This document shows, in pieces, positions 54,907-62,970 of a stretch of 64,000 bases of DNA. The first letter of the stretch is position 1. Every line of letters starts with the position of its first letter. The position numbers were made by a program, and so were the translations under genes. The notes beneath the pieces are model-generated. The model ran no database searches and had not been told where the DNA came from. It worked only from the letters and a program-made list of their open reading frames with translations. The stretch is from JAEUOS01 sp046160545 (GTDB lineage Bacteria > Pseudomonadota > Gammaproteobacteria > Burkholderiales > JAEUOS01). The stretch covers positions 1-64,000 of the forward strand of contig JBJXGS010000174.1 in NCBI GenBank assembly GCA_046160545.1. Reading direction: 5' to 3'.

Positions 54907-55833
54907 ATGGATGCCCTGACGACACGAGTCCGCGCGAGTTCCGCGGATCACGCCCGCCTTCTGCTGGTCGACGACGAACCCCTCAACCTGGAAATCCTCG
55001 CCGAGCATCTGGACGATGCGCGCTACGTCACCGTTCAGGCCTGCAATGGCGCGGAAGCCTGGCAGATGCTCGATGCGGATCCGGCCGGGTTCGACTTGGT
55101 GCTTCTTGATCGCATGATGCCGGTCATGAACGGCATGGAGCTTCTGGCCAAGGTGCGTGCCGACGTGCGTTTCGCTGCCATGCCGGTCGTCATGCAGACG
55201 GCGGCCGCCGCAGTGGACCAGGTTGCTGAAGGCTTGCGCCATGGTGCCCACTACTACCTGACCAAGCCATTCGAGCGCGAGGTGTTGTTGGCGATCGTCG
55301 AATCCGCGCTGGAGCAGCGCCGCAATCGCGTTGCCTTGCTCGATGATCGCCCGGATCCGCGCTCCATCGTCGATGCCGAATTCGAATTTCGCACACTCCC
55401 TGAGGCGCGTCGCCTGGCGGGTTTCCTGGCCGGCACCTGTCCGGAGCCGGGGCAGGTGGTACTGGGTCTGGCCGAACTCATGATCAATGCCATCGAGCAC
55501 GGCAACCTGGGCATTACCTATCGCGAGAAGTCGGATCTGAACGAACGCGGTATCTGGCGTGAAGAGGTTGAGCGGCGTCTGTTGCAGCCGGAGTACGCAG
55601 GGCGTCGTGCACGCATCAAGGTGGCGTGCGGTGACGATGGCGTCACCTTTGTCATCAAGGACGAGGGAGCCGGTTTCGACTGGCAGCGCTACCTGGAAAT
55701 GGACCCCGAGCGCGCCTTTGACAGCCACGGACGCGGCATTGCGATGTCGCGCATGGTGAGTTTTGCGACTCTCGAATATAGCGGTCGCGGCAATGTCGTT
55801 TGTGCCACGGTTGCACCGCATCGCACTGCTTGA
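54907..55833 (+). CDS. Response regulator with C-terminal RsbW-like HATPase domain
   Basis: 308 residues: REC (about 15-135; DDEP and phospho-acceptor LVLLDRMMPVMNG, KPFE) and a HATPase_c_2 domain (about 165-300) with N-box LAELMINAIEHGNLG and GRGIAMSRMV. Such HATPase domains belong to the anti-sigma-factor kinase class (RsbW/SpoIIAB), so the phosphorylated receiver may control a serine kinase or anti-sigma activity. A possible substrate is the STAS protein at 60888; this is inference. GAGGAGAT precedes the ATG. Last gene of the 46630-55833 operon. Confidence 0.88.
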   Translation: MDALTTRVRASSADHARLLLVDDEPLNLEILAEHLDDARYVTVQACNGAEAWQMLDADPAGFDLVLLDRMMPVMNGMELLAKVRADVRFAAMPVVMQTAAAAVDQVAEGLRHGAHYYLTKPFEREVLLAIVESALEQRRNRVALLDDRPDPRSIVDAEFEFRTLPEARRLAGFLAGTCPEPGQVVLGLAELMINAIEHGNLGITYREKSDLNERGIWREEVERRLLQPEYAGRRARIKVACGDDGVTFVIKDEGAGFDWQRYLEMDPERAFDSHGRGIAMSRMVSFATLEYSGRGNVVCATVAPHRTA

Positions 55834-55897
55834 ACTGATTCCAGCCGCGATGCGACTGGCGTGGAACTCTGGCTCGCAATGAGCCCGCGCTGGCTGC

Positions 55898-56530
55898 CTA
55901 CTCCACCAGACCGTGACGGATCGCGTAGTGGGTGATTTCAGCGTTGTTCTTGAGTTGCATCTTCTCCAGAACACGGGCGCGATAGACACTAACCGTCTTG
56001 GGGCTCAAGGACAGCTCTTCGGCGATTTGCGAAAGCTGCTTGCCGGAGGCGATCAGGCGCATGGTCTGGAACTCCCGGTCCGACAGCGCTTCGTGCGGTG
56101 ACGCGGCCGAGTCGGACACCAGGTGGGTCGCGAGCATCTCGGCCACCTTGGCCGTGATGTACTTCTTGTTCTTGGCCACCGTGAGGATGGCTTCGACCAG
56201 GCGATCCGGCGCACTATCCTTGGTCAGGTAGCCGGATGCTCCGGCCTTGAGCGCCCGGATCGCGTACTGATCCTCCGGGTACATCGACAAGATGAGGACG
56301 CGCGTCTTGGGGTATTGCTCGTGGACGACCTTGAGGACGTCGATGCCATTCTTGCCGGGCATGGCAATGTCGAGCAACAGCACGTCGCAGGCATCATCGC
56401 GCAACAGGCGCATCAGTGAACTGTACTCCGAGGCTTCACCGCGAATCTCTATCTCGCGGCTCTCCCGGGCGATCTCGATCAGTCCCTTGCGTACGATCGC
56501 GTGATCGTCGGCGACCATGACGCGGATCAT
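55898..56530 (-). CDS. NarL/FixJ-family response regulator
   Basis: 210 residues: receiver with DDHAIVRKGL and phospho-acceptor LLLDIAMPGKNG, Thr/Ser in ILSMYP, Lys in LTKDSA; and a LuxR-type HTH (about 150-205) with LSDREFQTMRLIASGKQLSQ and LSLSPKTVSVYRARVLEKM. A DNA-binding transcription factor, partner of the kinase upstream, whose stop overlaps this start (ATGA). The frame is open further upstream, but MIRVMVADDHAI is the standard N-terminus. Confidence 0.93.
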   Translation of the reverse strand: MIRVMVADDHAIVRKGLIEIARESREIEIRGEASEYSSLMRLLRDDACDVLLLDIAMPGKNGIDVLKVVHEQYPKTRVLILSMYPEDQYAIRALKAGASGYLTKDSAPDRLVEAILTVAKNKKYITAKVAEMLATHLVSDSAASPHEALSDREFQTMRLIASGKQLSQIAEELSLSPKTVSVYRARVLEKMQLKNNAEITHYAIRHGLVE

Positions 56531-58458
56531 TCGGACTTCTCCGTGAATTCGGGCTGGGTATGCGGACGGCGCCGCGGGATCGACAGCATTACCGTTGTTC
56601 CTCGGCCGGGTGGGCCATTGATATCCAGCCATCCGCCCAAGGCTCGCACCCGCTCCATCATTCCGCGCACGCCAAAGGACGCCGGCTTGGTCAGATCACC
56701 AGGGGACAGGCCGGCGCCGTCGTCACGGATCTCAAGGGTGATGCTGTTGGTTGTCGTGAAAAGCTCGGTTTCGACACTGGCCGCGCCAGCGTACTTGGAC
56801 ACGTTGGTGAGTGACTCCTGGAATACGCGAAACAAGGCAGTGGACTGCTCCAGATCGAGCGACAGTTCCTCGTCATTGGTCTCGAAGCTTACCTTGATTC
56901 CAGTGCGGTCGGCGAAGTCCTTGGCCTGCCATTCAAGCGCAGGCGCGATTCCGTAATCAAGTATGCCCGGACGCAACTCCTGCACGATGCGGTTGGCAGT
57001 CTGCACGGCCCCGTCCACAAGCAGCTTCATCCCTTCGACGCGGGCCATGACGTCGGAATCACCGGCGAAGCGCCGTGACAACCAGGCGAGATCGGCTTTC
57101 ATGCCGGTGAGCGTGGAGCCGATATCGTCGTGGATCTCGCGCGCAACCGCACGGCGCTCTTCTTCCTTGACCGTTTCAGTGTGGGCGGTCAACTGGCGCA
57201 ACTCCTCGCGTGAACGTGTCAGCTCCTGCTCGATTTCCTTTTGCGCGGTCACGTCGGTGATGATGCCGTCGAACAGCCAGTTGCCGGCACCCGCCTCGCG
57301 TGCGCTGGCCGAGAGCTGCACCCAGCGCAGCGTACCGTCGGCACGCCTGGCGCGCCACTGGCCTTCCAGTACGGTGCCCGCGCGCACTGCCTGCTCTACG
57401 GCATCCTGCAGGTCGCCACGATCCTCGGCGACGATACATTCGACGAAGCTTTCAGGCGCGGCCAGAAAGGCATCCGGGGAAATGCCAAAAAGCAGGTTGG
57501 CGCCGGCGCTGACGTAAGGAACAAGCAAGATGCGCTGTGCCGGGCGCGCCAGCATCTGGAACACCACCCCGGGCAGGTTGGCCGTGATCGCCGCGAAACG
57601 GGTTTCTGTTTCGCGGCGCGCGAGTTCAGCACGCTTGTGTTCGGAAACATCGGTGACGAACACAACGACCCCTGATTCCACTCCTGCGCCCAGGCTAGCC
57701 GCGGAAAAGGAAAAGTCGCGTGCCTGGCCATCCCGGCGCAGCCAAACCTCCTCGAAATTCCGTACCGGGCCGGCTCGCACCGCTTCGCGCAGACGTTTGA
57801 CCGTGGCGCGATTTTCCGAGGTGCGGAAGGGTTGGGGATCGGCCATTATGGCGTTGCGTGAGACTTGAAAGATGTCCTCGGCCGCAGCATTGAATAGGGT
57901 TACGCGGCCCTCGCCGTTCATGGTGACTATGCCGACCGGCGATGCGGTCACCAGGGTACGCAGATAGTCCAGCGACGCGCGCAGTTCGGCGGCGGTGGTA
58001 CGGCGTTGGCGGCGCGCGGCCGCTGAGGCCATCGCGTGCTCGATCGCCGGCGCCAGACGCTTCAGGCTGTGCTTCATCAGGTAATCGTCGGCACCCGACT
58101 GCATGGCCGCAACCGCGGCGTCCTCGCCGATGGCACCAGAGACGATCAAAAAAGGCGTATCCGGTTCCGCTTCGCGCAAGATCTTGAGTGCCGCCGCAGA
58201 CGAAAACAGCGGCAGGTTGTGGTCGGAAATGACCGCATCCCACTGACCATCGGAGAGCGCTGCGCGCATACCGGCCTCGTCTTCGACGCGCCTGGCCGTA
58301 TGCGCAAGTCCGGCCGCGCGCAGCGCCATCTGCATAAGCTCGAAGTCAACCTCCTCGTCTTCGACGCACAGCAGGCGCACACCGGGCCCCTGGCGGGCAG
58401 CCCCCGATGCAGTCAGCGTCTTGAAGCGGTCTGTGATACCAAGGTTGGCGTCGGTCAT
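56527..58458 (-). CDS. Cytoplasmic NarX-type histidine kinase with N-terminal receiver and two PAS domains
   Basis: 643 residues, no membrane helix. REC (about 25-145; VEDEEVDFEL, phospho-acceptor ISDHNLP), PAS 1 (about 165-285), PAS 2 (about 290-420), HisKA_3 with RRAVAREIHDDIGSTLTGMK (phospho-His in REIHDD) and a C-terminal HATPase (FRVFQESLTNVSKYAGA, DDGAGL, GVRGMMERVRALGGW). The N-terminal receiver lets another kinase feed into this one. Coupled to the NarL-type regulator by ATGA. Divergent from the chemotaxis remnant. Confidence 0.92.
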   Translation of the reverse strand: MTDANLGITDRFKTLTASGAARQGPGVRLLCVEDEEVDFELMQMALRAAGLAHTARRVEDEAGMRAALSDGQWDAVISDHNLPLFSSAAALKILREAEPDTPFLIVSGAIGEDAAVAAMQSGADDYLMKHSLKRLAPAIEHAMASAAARRQRRTTAAELRASLDYLRTLVTASPVGIVTMNGEGRVTLFNAAAEDIFQVSRNAIMADPQPFRTSENRATVKRLREAVRAGPVRNFEEVWLRRDGQARDFSFSAASLGAGVESGVVVFVTDVSEHKRAELARRETETRFAAITANLPGVVFQMLARPAQRILLVPYVSAGANLLFGISPDAFLAAPESFVECIVAEDRGDLQDAVEQAVRAGTVLEGQWRARRADGTLRWVQLSASAREAGAGNWLFDGIITDVTAQKEIEQELTRSREELRQLTAHTETVKEEERRAVAREIHDDIGSTLTGMKADLAWLSRRFAGDSDVMARVEGMKLLVDGAVQTANRIVQELRPGILDYGIAPALEWQAKDFADRTGIKVSFETNDEELSLDLEQSTALFRVFQESLTNVSKYAGAASVETELFTTTNSITLEIRDDGAGLSPGDLTKPASFGVRGMMERVRALGGWLDINGPPGRGTTVMLSIPRRRPHTQPEFTEKSE

Positions 58459-58510
58459 GGAGCGTGAACTTGAGCCGGAGTTGGAGGAGGATTCCGCTAT
58501 TGCTTGGGCG

Positions 58511-58552
58511 ATGCGACATGCATCGCATTAGAAATAATTGCCAATAATTGCC
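58511..58552. promoter_or_regulatory. Inverted and direct repeats between kinase and MCP remnant
   Basis: ATGCGA-CATGCA-TCGCAT at 58511-58528 is an 18-bp dyad, followed by two adjacent copies of AATAATTGCC (58533-58552) in an AT-rich patch. They lie in the 151-base divergent spacer, so an operator is plausible; the adjacent NarL-type regulator is a candidate ligand. GAAA-N15-GCCG overlaps the direct repeats with FliA-like spacing toward cheY, but the -35 is poor. Confidence 0.35.
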
Positions 58553-58609
58553 GCATGCGTTCGCATTGCCCATCGAGCACGCATTCTAATCAACGTGAGG
58601 CATATCCGA

Positions 58610-59068
58610 ATGAAGCTGTGCGACTGGACTATCCGATGCATCGTACAGAGCGCCGAGGAAGTGATCCACCAGCTGGCCCGGCACGACGTGTGCGACTCCT
58701 TGATTGCGAAAAAGCGCGCTGAGGAGACCATGTTGTACGTACAGGACGTCAACAACCGCATCGGCCCGGGTGTGCAGGAGATCGATCAGGCCATCGAACA
58801 AGTAGCCGAGGCGGTGCGCTCTGCGGTCACCGCCTTGCGGTTCCAGGATCTCGCACCGCAGCTTGTCGGATACACCGGGTCGCGCCTGTTGATGGTCGAG
58901 GCGATGACGCACGCAGGCAGGCCCGGCGTGCATACGATCCCTGCGATTGATGCAACGGCGCTGGCGCGTACGGCACGTAACCGCGCGTCGCAAGACAGCA
59001 TGTCAAGCGGCGCGGTGAAACTCTTCTGGTCACACGATTCGGAGCGGAACTTCAAGGAACGCAGATGA
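58610..59068 (+). pseudogene. C-terminal fragment of a methyl-accepting chemotaxis-type protein, with read-through tail
   Basis: 152 residues, no membrane segment and no complete signalling domain. The part VNNRIGPGVQEIDQAIEQV ... VTALRFQDLAPQLVGYTGSR resembles the C-terminal region of a class of betaproteobacterial MCPs (ALQFQD-type), and DSMSSGAVKLF matches their usual C-terminal SM-x-SG-x-(V/I)ELF. Here the frame does not stop after LF but runs on for 13 residues (first codon TGG, one change from TGA) and overlaps the cheY ATG. The N-terminal sensing and adaptation parts are absent. GAGG precedes the ATG; it might still be translated. Confidence 0.6.
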
Positions 59069-59427
59069 AGACGATACTTGCGGTGGACGACTCGGCGGCG
59101 ATACGACAGATGGTCGCCTTCACACTCAAGGGCGCAGGCTATGGCGTCGTCGAAGCCAAGGACGGCAACGAAGGTCTGGCCAGGGCCAAGGCCGGCACTG
59201 TGGGTCTGGTCATCACTGACCAGAACATGCCCGGTATGGACGGCATTACGCTGATCAAGTCGCTGCGCGCCTTGCCTGCCTACAAGTCGGTACCCATCCT
59301 CATGCTCACTACCGAGGCAGGCGATGCGATGAAGGCCCAGGGGCGCGCCGCGGGTGCTACGGGGTGGGTCGTCAAGCCCTTCGACCCGGCCAAGCTGATA
59401 GAGGTGGTCAAGAAGGTTCTGCACTAG
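59065..59427 (+). CDS. cheY: CheY, chemotaxis response regulator
   Basis: 120-residue single receiver with all active-site residues: ILAVDDSAAIRQ, phospho-acceptor VITDQNMPGMDG, Thr in MLTTEAG, Lys in VVKPFD. The sequence is of the CheY type found upstream of cheA in betaproteobacteria. AAGGAACG precedes the ATG. It appears intact and FliM keeps its CheY-binding peptide, but its kinase CheA, encoded next, is truncated, so a phosphodonor must come from elsewhere. Confidence 0.92.
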   Translation: MKTILAVDDSAAIRQMVAFTLKGAGYGVVEAKDGNEGLARAKAGTVGLVITDQNMPGMDGITLIKSLRALPAYKSVPILMLTTEAGDAMKAQGRAAGATGWVVKPFDPAKLIEVVKKVLH

Positions 59428-59459
59428 GACTGCGGTCCAGGCGGATCGGGACCGATTGC

Positions 59460-60134
59460 ATGCGGACTGAAACTTCAGCTGGCGCCGGCATCGACATGCG
59501 GCAGTTCCATGCGGTTTTCTTCGAGGAAGCCGACGAGCACCTGGCCGCCATGGAGTCATTGCTGGTCGATATCGACATCACCAATCCGGGCGAGGATGCA
59601 CTGAAAGCGGTCTTCCGCGCTGCACATTCCATCAAGGGAGGGGCGGGCACGTTCGGCTTTGCCGACGTGTCTGAACTGACCCATGAGGCCGAGACGCTGC
59701 TCGACAGGGTGCGCAAAGGTGAGTTGGGCCTGACCAGCGCGATTGTCGACACCTTGCTCGAGTCCGGTGACGCACTCAAACTGCAATTGGCCGTGCACCG
59801 CGGTGACGGCGGGGGCGCGCCCGAGGTCGCGGCCCTGGTCGCGCGCCTGCGCACCCTTTGCGACAGCCCGCGGGCAGATGATGACCTCGAGTCACGCTTC
59901 GCAGCGATCATACCGGGTCTGACAAGCGGTGAACTGCCTGCATGCGCCTACGCTTTGATCGAGTCCGAGGCTCCGGGCGCCGCGGGAAACGAAGAGCAAG
60001 CAGGGGCGGACGAGGCCTTTGGCTTTTTCGACGAGGGAGCAATGCCAGCTGCACACGACGCGCTGTTGGCCGAGGAAGACGCAAGCGGCGCCTATGGCCT
60101 GTTTGCGGCGCCCGCTGCGCTTGCAGCAAGGTGA
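59460..60134 (+). pseudogene. cheA: Truncated CheA: only the P1 (HPt) domain and start of the linker
   Basis: 224 residues against roughly 600-750 for CheA. P1 is complete: IDMRQFHAVFFEEADEHLAA, phospho-His in AAHSIKGGAGTFGF, LTHEAETLLDRVRKGE. The Ala-rich linker with repeated GFFDE / YGLF motifs follows, and then the frame stops. P2, dimerisation, HATPase and CheW-like domains are absent. An IS21 relic begins 6 bases later, so the truncation coincides with insertion/deletion damage. The P1 part could still act as an HPt protein if another kinase phosphorylates it. Confidence 0.85.
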
Positions 60135-60139
60135 ACGGG

Positions 60140-60440
60140 ATGGCAATGCTGGGCAAGATGCGCGGGATGCACTACCGCGACGGCAAGAAGATCAGCGAGA
60201 CATTGCGGCTGACGGGTTTGAAGAGAAACACGATTAAGAGATGGCTGGCAGCCCCGCAAGGGAGTCAACCGAAGTACCGGCGGTGTTTGGCGATGCAACG
60301 ATGACCAGGGCGCTAATCGACCGACTGACCCGCAAATGCCATTTCGTCGAGACCGGCAACGAGTCCTACCGTTTCCGCCACAGCGCGGCGTCGGCCAGGA
60401 AGCGCTGCGGTGCGCGCGAGCAGGGCAGGAAGGGGAAGGT
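60140..60440 (+). mobile_element. Internally deleted IS21-family relic (istA start joined to istB end)
   Basis: 60140-60304 encodes MAMLGKMRGMHYRDGKKISE, LTGLKRNTIKRWLAAPQG and PKYRR, the N-terminal helix-turn-helix of IS21 transposase IstA. From 60283, in another frame, follows VFGDATMTRALIDRL and KCHFVETGNESYRFRHSAA, the C-terminal end of the IstB helper ATPase. About 2 kb of the element, including the catalytic core, is missing, so it cannot move by itself. Terminal inverted repeats were not identified. A 9-bp hairpin (60442-60473) follows. Confidence 0.75.
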
Positions 60441-60528
60441 GGCCTCGGCTGAGGCGGCTGGTGCAGCCGAGGCAGCCGGGCCGGTCGCCTGGTTCGGGAC
60501 CGCGTTCGGGTGTAAACCGGCGACAGGC

Positions 60529-60853
60529 ATGCTGGCCGACTTTGCCCAGGAGATAAGCGACAAGATCCGCGCGGCCGCACGCGCGAGGATGCGAATCGCC
60601 CGCCCGGTTGAAGCGATGCAGGCTCGGCTGCCGCCGGCCGGGTTCGCAAGAAGCTTCGCCGAAAGGCTCAATAAAACCTGTCCGCTTGCCGTTAAGGAGG
60701 CGGAAGGCGGCGAAAGGGTGCTGCCCGGGCATGTCTACATCGCGCGAGGCAATCGCCGCGGGAGCGGCCGCGGAAGTGGCGCCGCTGGAACAGATCGCCG
60801 GGCGCGTGATGGCGTACGTTCAGCGCGGTGGACGGCAGTTGCACCGGGTCTGA
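60529..60853 (+). pseudogene. cheB: cheB remnant with internal deletion and frameshift
   Basis: Frame one: MLADFAQEISDKIRAAARAR resembles the linker after the CheB receiver, and PPAGFARSFAERLNKTC ... VKEAEGGERVLPGHVYIA is the methylesterase core. The usual SxGG active-site strand between these two blocks is missing. At about 60735 homology shifts frame: SREAIAAGAAAEVAPLEQIA and GRVMAY are the end of CheB. The catalytic His segment and about 60 residues between are lost. No receiver domain precedes it. A non-functional relic of the lost che operon. Confidence 0.65.
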
Positions 60854-60887
60854 TTTTTCTTGCATGTAGAACGAAGGGAGTCGTGCC

Positions 60888-61193
60888 ATGAACGTCAACG
60901 TCAACCAGGACCAGGGGCGCGCGTGCCTGGCTCTCAAGGGTCGCTTCGATTTCACCTGTCACCGCGGCTTCAAGGAGGCCTACGAGCAGGCGCTCGCCGC
61001 TGGCGGCGTATCCGAGGTGGTGGTCGATATGCGCGAGGTGGACTACCTGGACAGCTCCGCGCTGGGCATGTTGCTGCTGCTGCGCGACAAGGGAAAAGCG
61101 CTCAACAAGCAGGTGAGTCTGGCCAATTGCGCCGGGACTGTGCGTGATGTACTGAGGGTCGCGAATTTCGACAAACTCTTTACCTTGCACTAG
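60888..61193 (+). CDS. STAS-domain anti-sigma factor antagonist (HsbA-like)
   Basis: 101 residues, a single STAS domain. The phosphorylatable Ser is in VDYLDSSALGMLLLLRDKG, the hallmark of SpoIIAA/RsbV-type antagonists; VVVDMREV and DVLRVANFDKLF are also typical. AAGGGAG precedes the ATG. It is followed after 22 bases by a receiver-phosphatase-kinase protein, an arrangement like Pseudomonas hsbA-hsbR, where HsbA binds FlgM when unphosphorylated. FlgM is encoded in this window (27520), so a similar role is reasonable but not shown. Confidence 0.88.
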   Translation: MNVNVNQDQGRACLALKGRFDFTCHRGFKEAYEQALAAGGVSEVVVDMREVDYLDSSALGMLLLLRDKGKALNKQVSLANCAGTVRDVLRVANFDKLFTLH

Positions 61194-61215
61194 CAAGAGC
61201 CCGAGGGGAGGGAGT

Positions 61216-62970
61216 ATGGAGGCTCAAGCAGAGCTGGGCAGGGCGCCCCTGAAAGCGCTTGTGATCGAGGACAGTCCGGCGCAGGCGGCTTACCTGTGCG
61301 CGATTCTGCAGTCTGCTGGGCACCAGGCCCTGCACGCCGTGGGCGGCGAGGCCGGGCTGAAGATATATGCAAACGAGCGGCCCGACCTCGTGCTGCTCGA
61401 CCTGCATATGGCGGGCATGGGCGGGAGCGAGTGCGCCAAGCTCCTGCGTGCCGCCGATCCGGCGCGTTGGGTGCCGATCTGGTTCGTAACAGCGAGCCGG
61501 GACCCGGAGGAGATCGGGGCGGCGATCGCAGCAGGAGCGGACGCTCTCATTCCCAAGCCGGTCAGCGAACCCATCCTGCGGGCGCAGATCGCCAACGCGT
61601 CGCGCTATACGATGGTCAACCGGCAGATGCAGAACCAGATAGCCGAGTTGCAGACCTATCATGACGCTTCGGAGGAGGAGAACCGCACGGCCCGCGAGAT
61701 CATGAAAAAGCTCCTCACCATCCAGGGCGACCATGGCAAGGTGCTCAAGGTGTGGAACTCCCCCGCTTTCAAATTCTCGGGCGACATCGTCATGGCCGAA
61801 CGCTCGCCGGATGGCTCTTTCAAGGTGCTGCTGGCCGATGGCGTCGGGCACGGACTGACTGCGGCGCTCAATGTCCTGCCGCTCGGTCGCGCCTTTCAGG
61901 CGATGGCGCACAAGGGCTTCGGCCTGCCGGCGCTGGTGACCGAACTCAACAACACGATACGGCGCGATTTGCCTTCGCATCGGTTCGTCGCCGCGACCCT
62001 TATCAACATTGATGTGATTGAAGACCGCATCGAGGTGTGGAACGGCGGCAACCCGCCCTGCCTGATCCTCGATCCGGCAGGGGGCGTGCTGGCGCGTTGC
62101 GAAAGCCGGCATTTGCCGCTCGGTGTGGTGGCGGGCGATGAGATTGATTCGCAGCCGGAGATCCACCCATTCAATGAGGACGCGCAGATCGTCGTTTGTT
62201 CCGACGGCGTCGTCGAGGCTTTTGGCAGCGACGGGCGCGCCTTCGGCGAGGCCGGTTTGACCGCGGCGCTTGCTGAAGCCGCGCCTGAAGACCGCTTCGA
62301 GACTGCGCGCATGGCGGTGGTCGAGCATCTGGCCGGCGAGAGCGCGGCAGACGACGTCACACTCGCCTTGATCGACTGTGCCGCAGAGGCCGAGCGCCGA
62401 CGGCGCAACGGCGAGGCGACCACGGCGGCGCAGAAATTGGTCGAAGCGACCCCTCTGGCGCCCCGCGGCGACTGGGAACTTCGCCTGCGGGTAGGCGCCG
62501 AGCGGCTCAAGCGCGTCGAGGTGGTGCCGATCCTGCAGGAATTTTTGGCGCGCTTTGATCCGCTCGGGGCGCTCGACAAGTCGACCTTCGTGGTGCTCTC
62601 GGAGCTGTTCAACAACGCGCTGGATCACGGCCTCCTGGAGCTTGACTCGGGACTCAAGGCCGAGCCGAACGGTCTGCAGGCCTATTCGCGTGAGCGGGAG
62701 CTTCGTCTCAATTCGCTTGCCGATGGCGCGATTGCGATCGACATCGCGCGGGTCGAGACCGAATCCGGCACCAAGCTCAGGGTGCGGGTCAAGGACACCG
62801 GCAAGGGGTTCGATTCCAAGGCCTGGCGACTCGATGCGAGTGCATTGTTCCGGCGCACCGATCGCGGCATCAACCTGGTCGAAAAGCTTTGCGAATCGGT
62901 CGAGTACATGGACAACGGCAGCGAAATCGTCGTGACGCGGGCCTTGCCGCCGATGGCAGCCATGCATTGA
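61216..62970 (+). CDS. Response regulator with PP2C/SpoIIE phosphatase and HATPase kinase domains (HsbR-like)
   Basis: 584 residues: REC (about 10-130; IEDSPAQ, phospho-acceptor VLLDLHMAGM, PKP), coiled linker, PP2C/SpoIIE domain (about 185-395) with FSGDIVMAER, LLADGVGHGLTAAL, VCSDGVVEA and ADDVTLAL as metal-binding motifs, and a C-terminal HATPase_c_2 (about 430-575) with LSELFNNALDHGLLE, VKDTGKGFD and RGINLVEKLC. It can in principle both phosphorylate and dephosphorylate the STAS protein upstream, depending on receiver state. This is the HsbR architecture. GAGGGAGT precedes the ATG. Confidence 0.9.
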   Translation: MEAQAELGRAPLKALVIEDSPAQAAYLCAILQSAGHQALHAVGGEAGLKIYANERPDLVLLDLHMAGMGGSECAKLLRAADPARWVPIWFVTASRDPEEIGAAIAAGADALIPKPVSEPILRAQIANASRYTMVNRQMQNQIAELQTYHDASEEENRTAREIMKKLLTIQGDHGKVLKVWNSPAFKFSGDIVMAERSPDGSFKVLLADGVGHGLTAALNVLPLGRAFQAMAHKGFGLPALVTELNNTIRRDLPSHRFVAATLINIDVIEDRIEVWNGGNPPCLILDPAGGVLARCESRHLPLGVVAGDEIDSQPEIHPFNEDAQIVVCSDGVVEAFGSDGRAFGEAGLTAALAEAAPEDRFETARMAVVEHLAGESAADDVTLALIDCAAEAERRRRNGEATTAAQKLVEATPLAPRGDWELRLRVGAERLKRVEVVPILQEFLARFDPLGALDKSTFVVLSELFNNALDHGLLELDSGLKAEPNGLQAYSRERELRLNSLADGAIAIDIARVETESGTKLRVRVKDTGKGFDSKAWRLDASALFRRTDRGINLVEKLCESVEYMDNGSEIVVTRALPPMAAMH

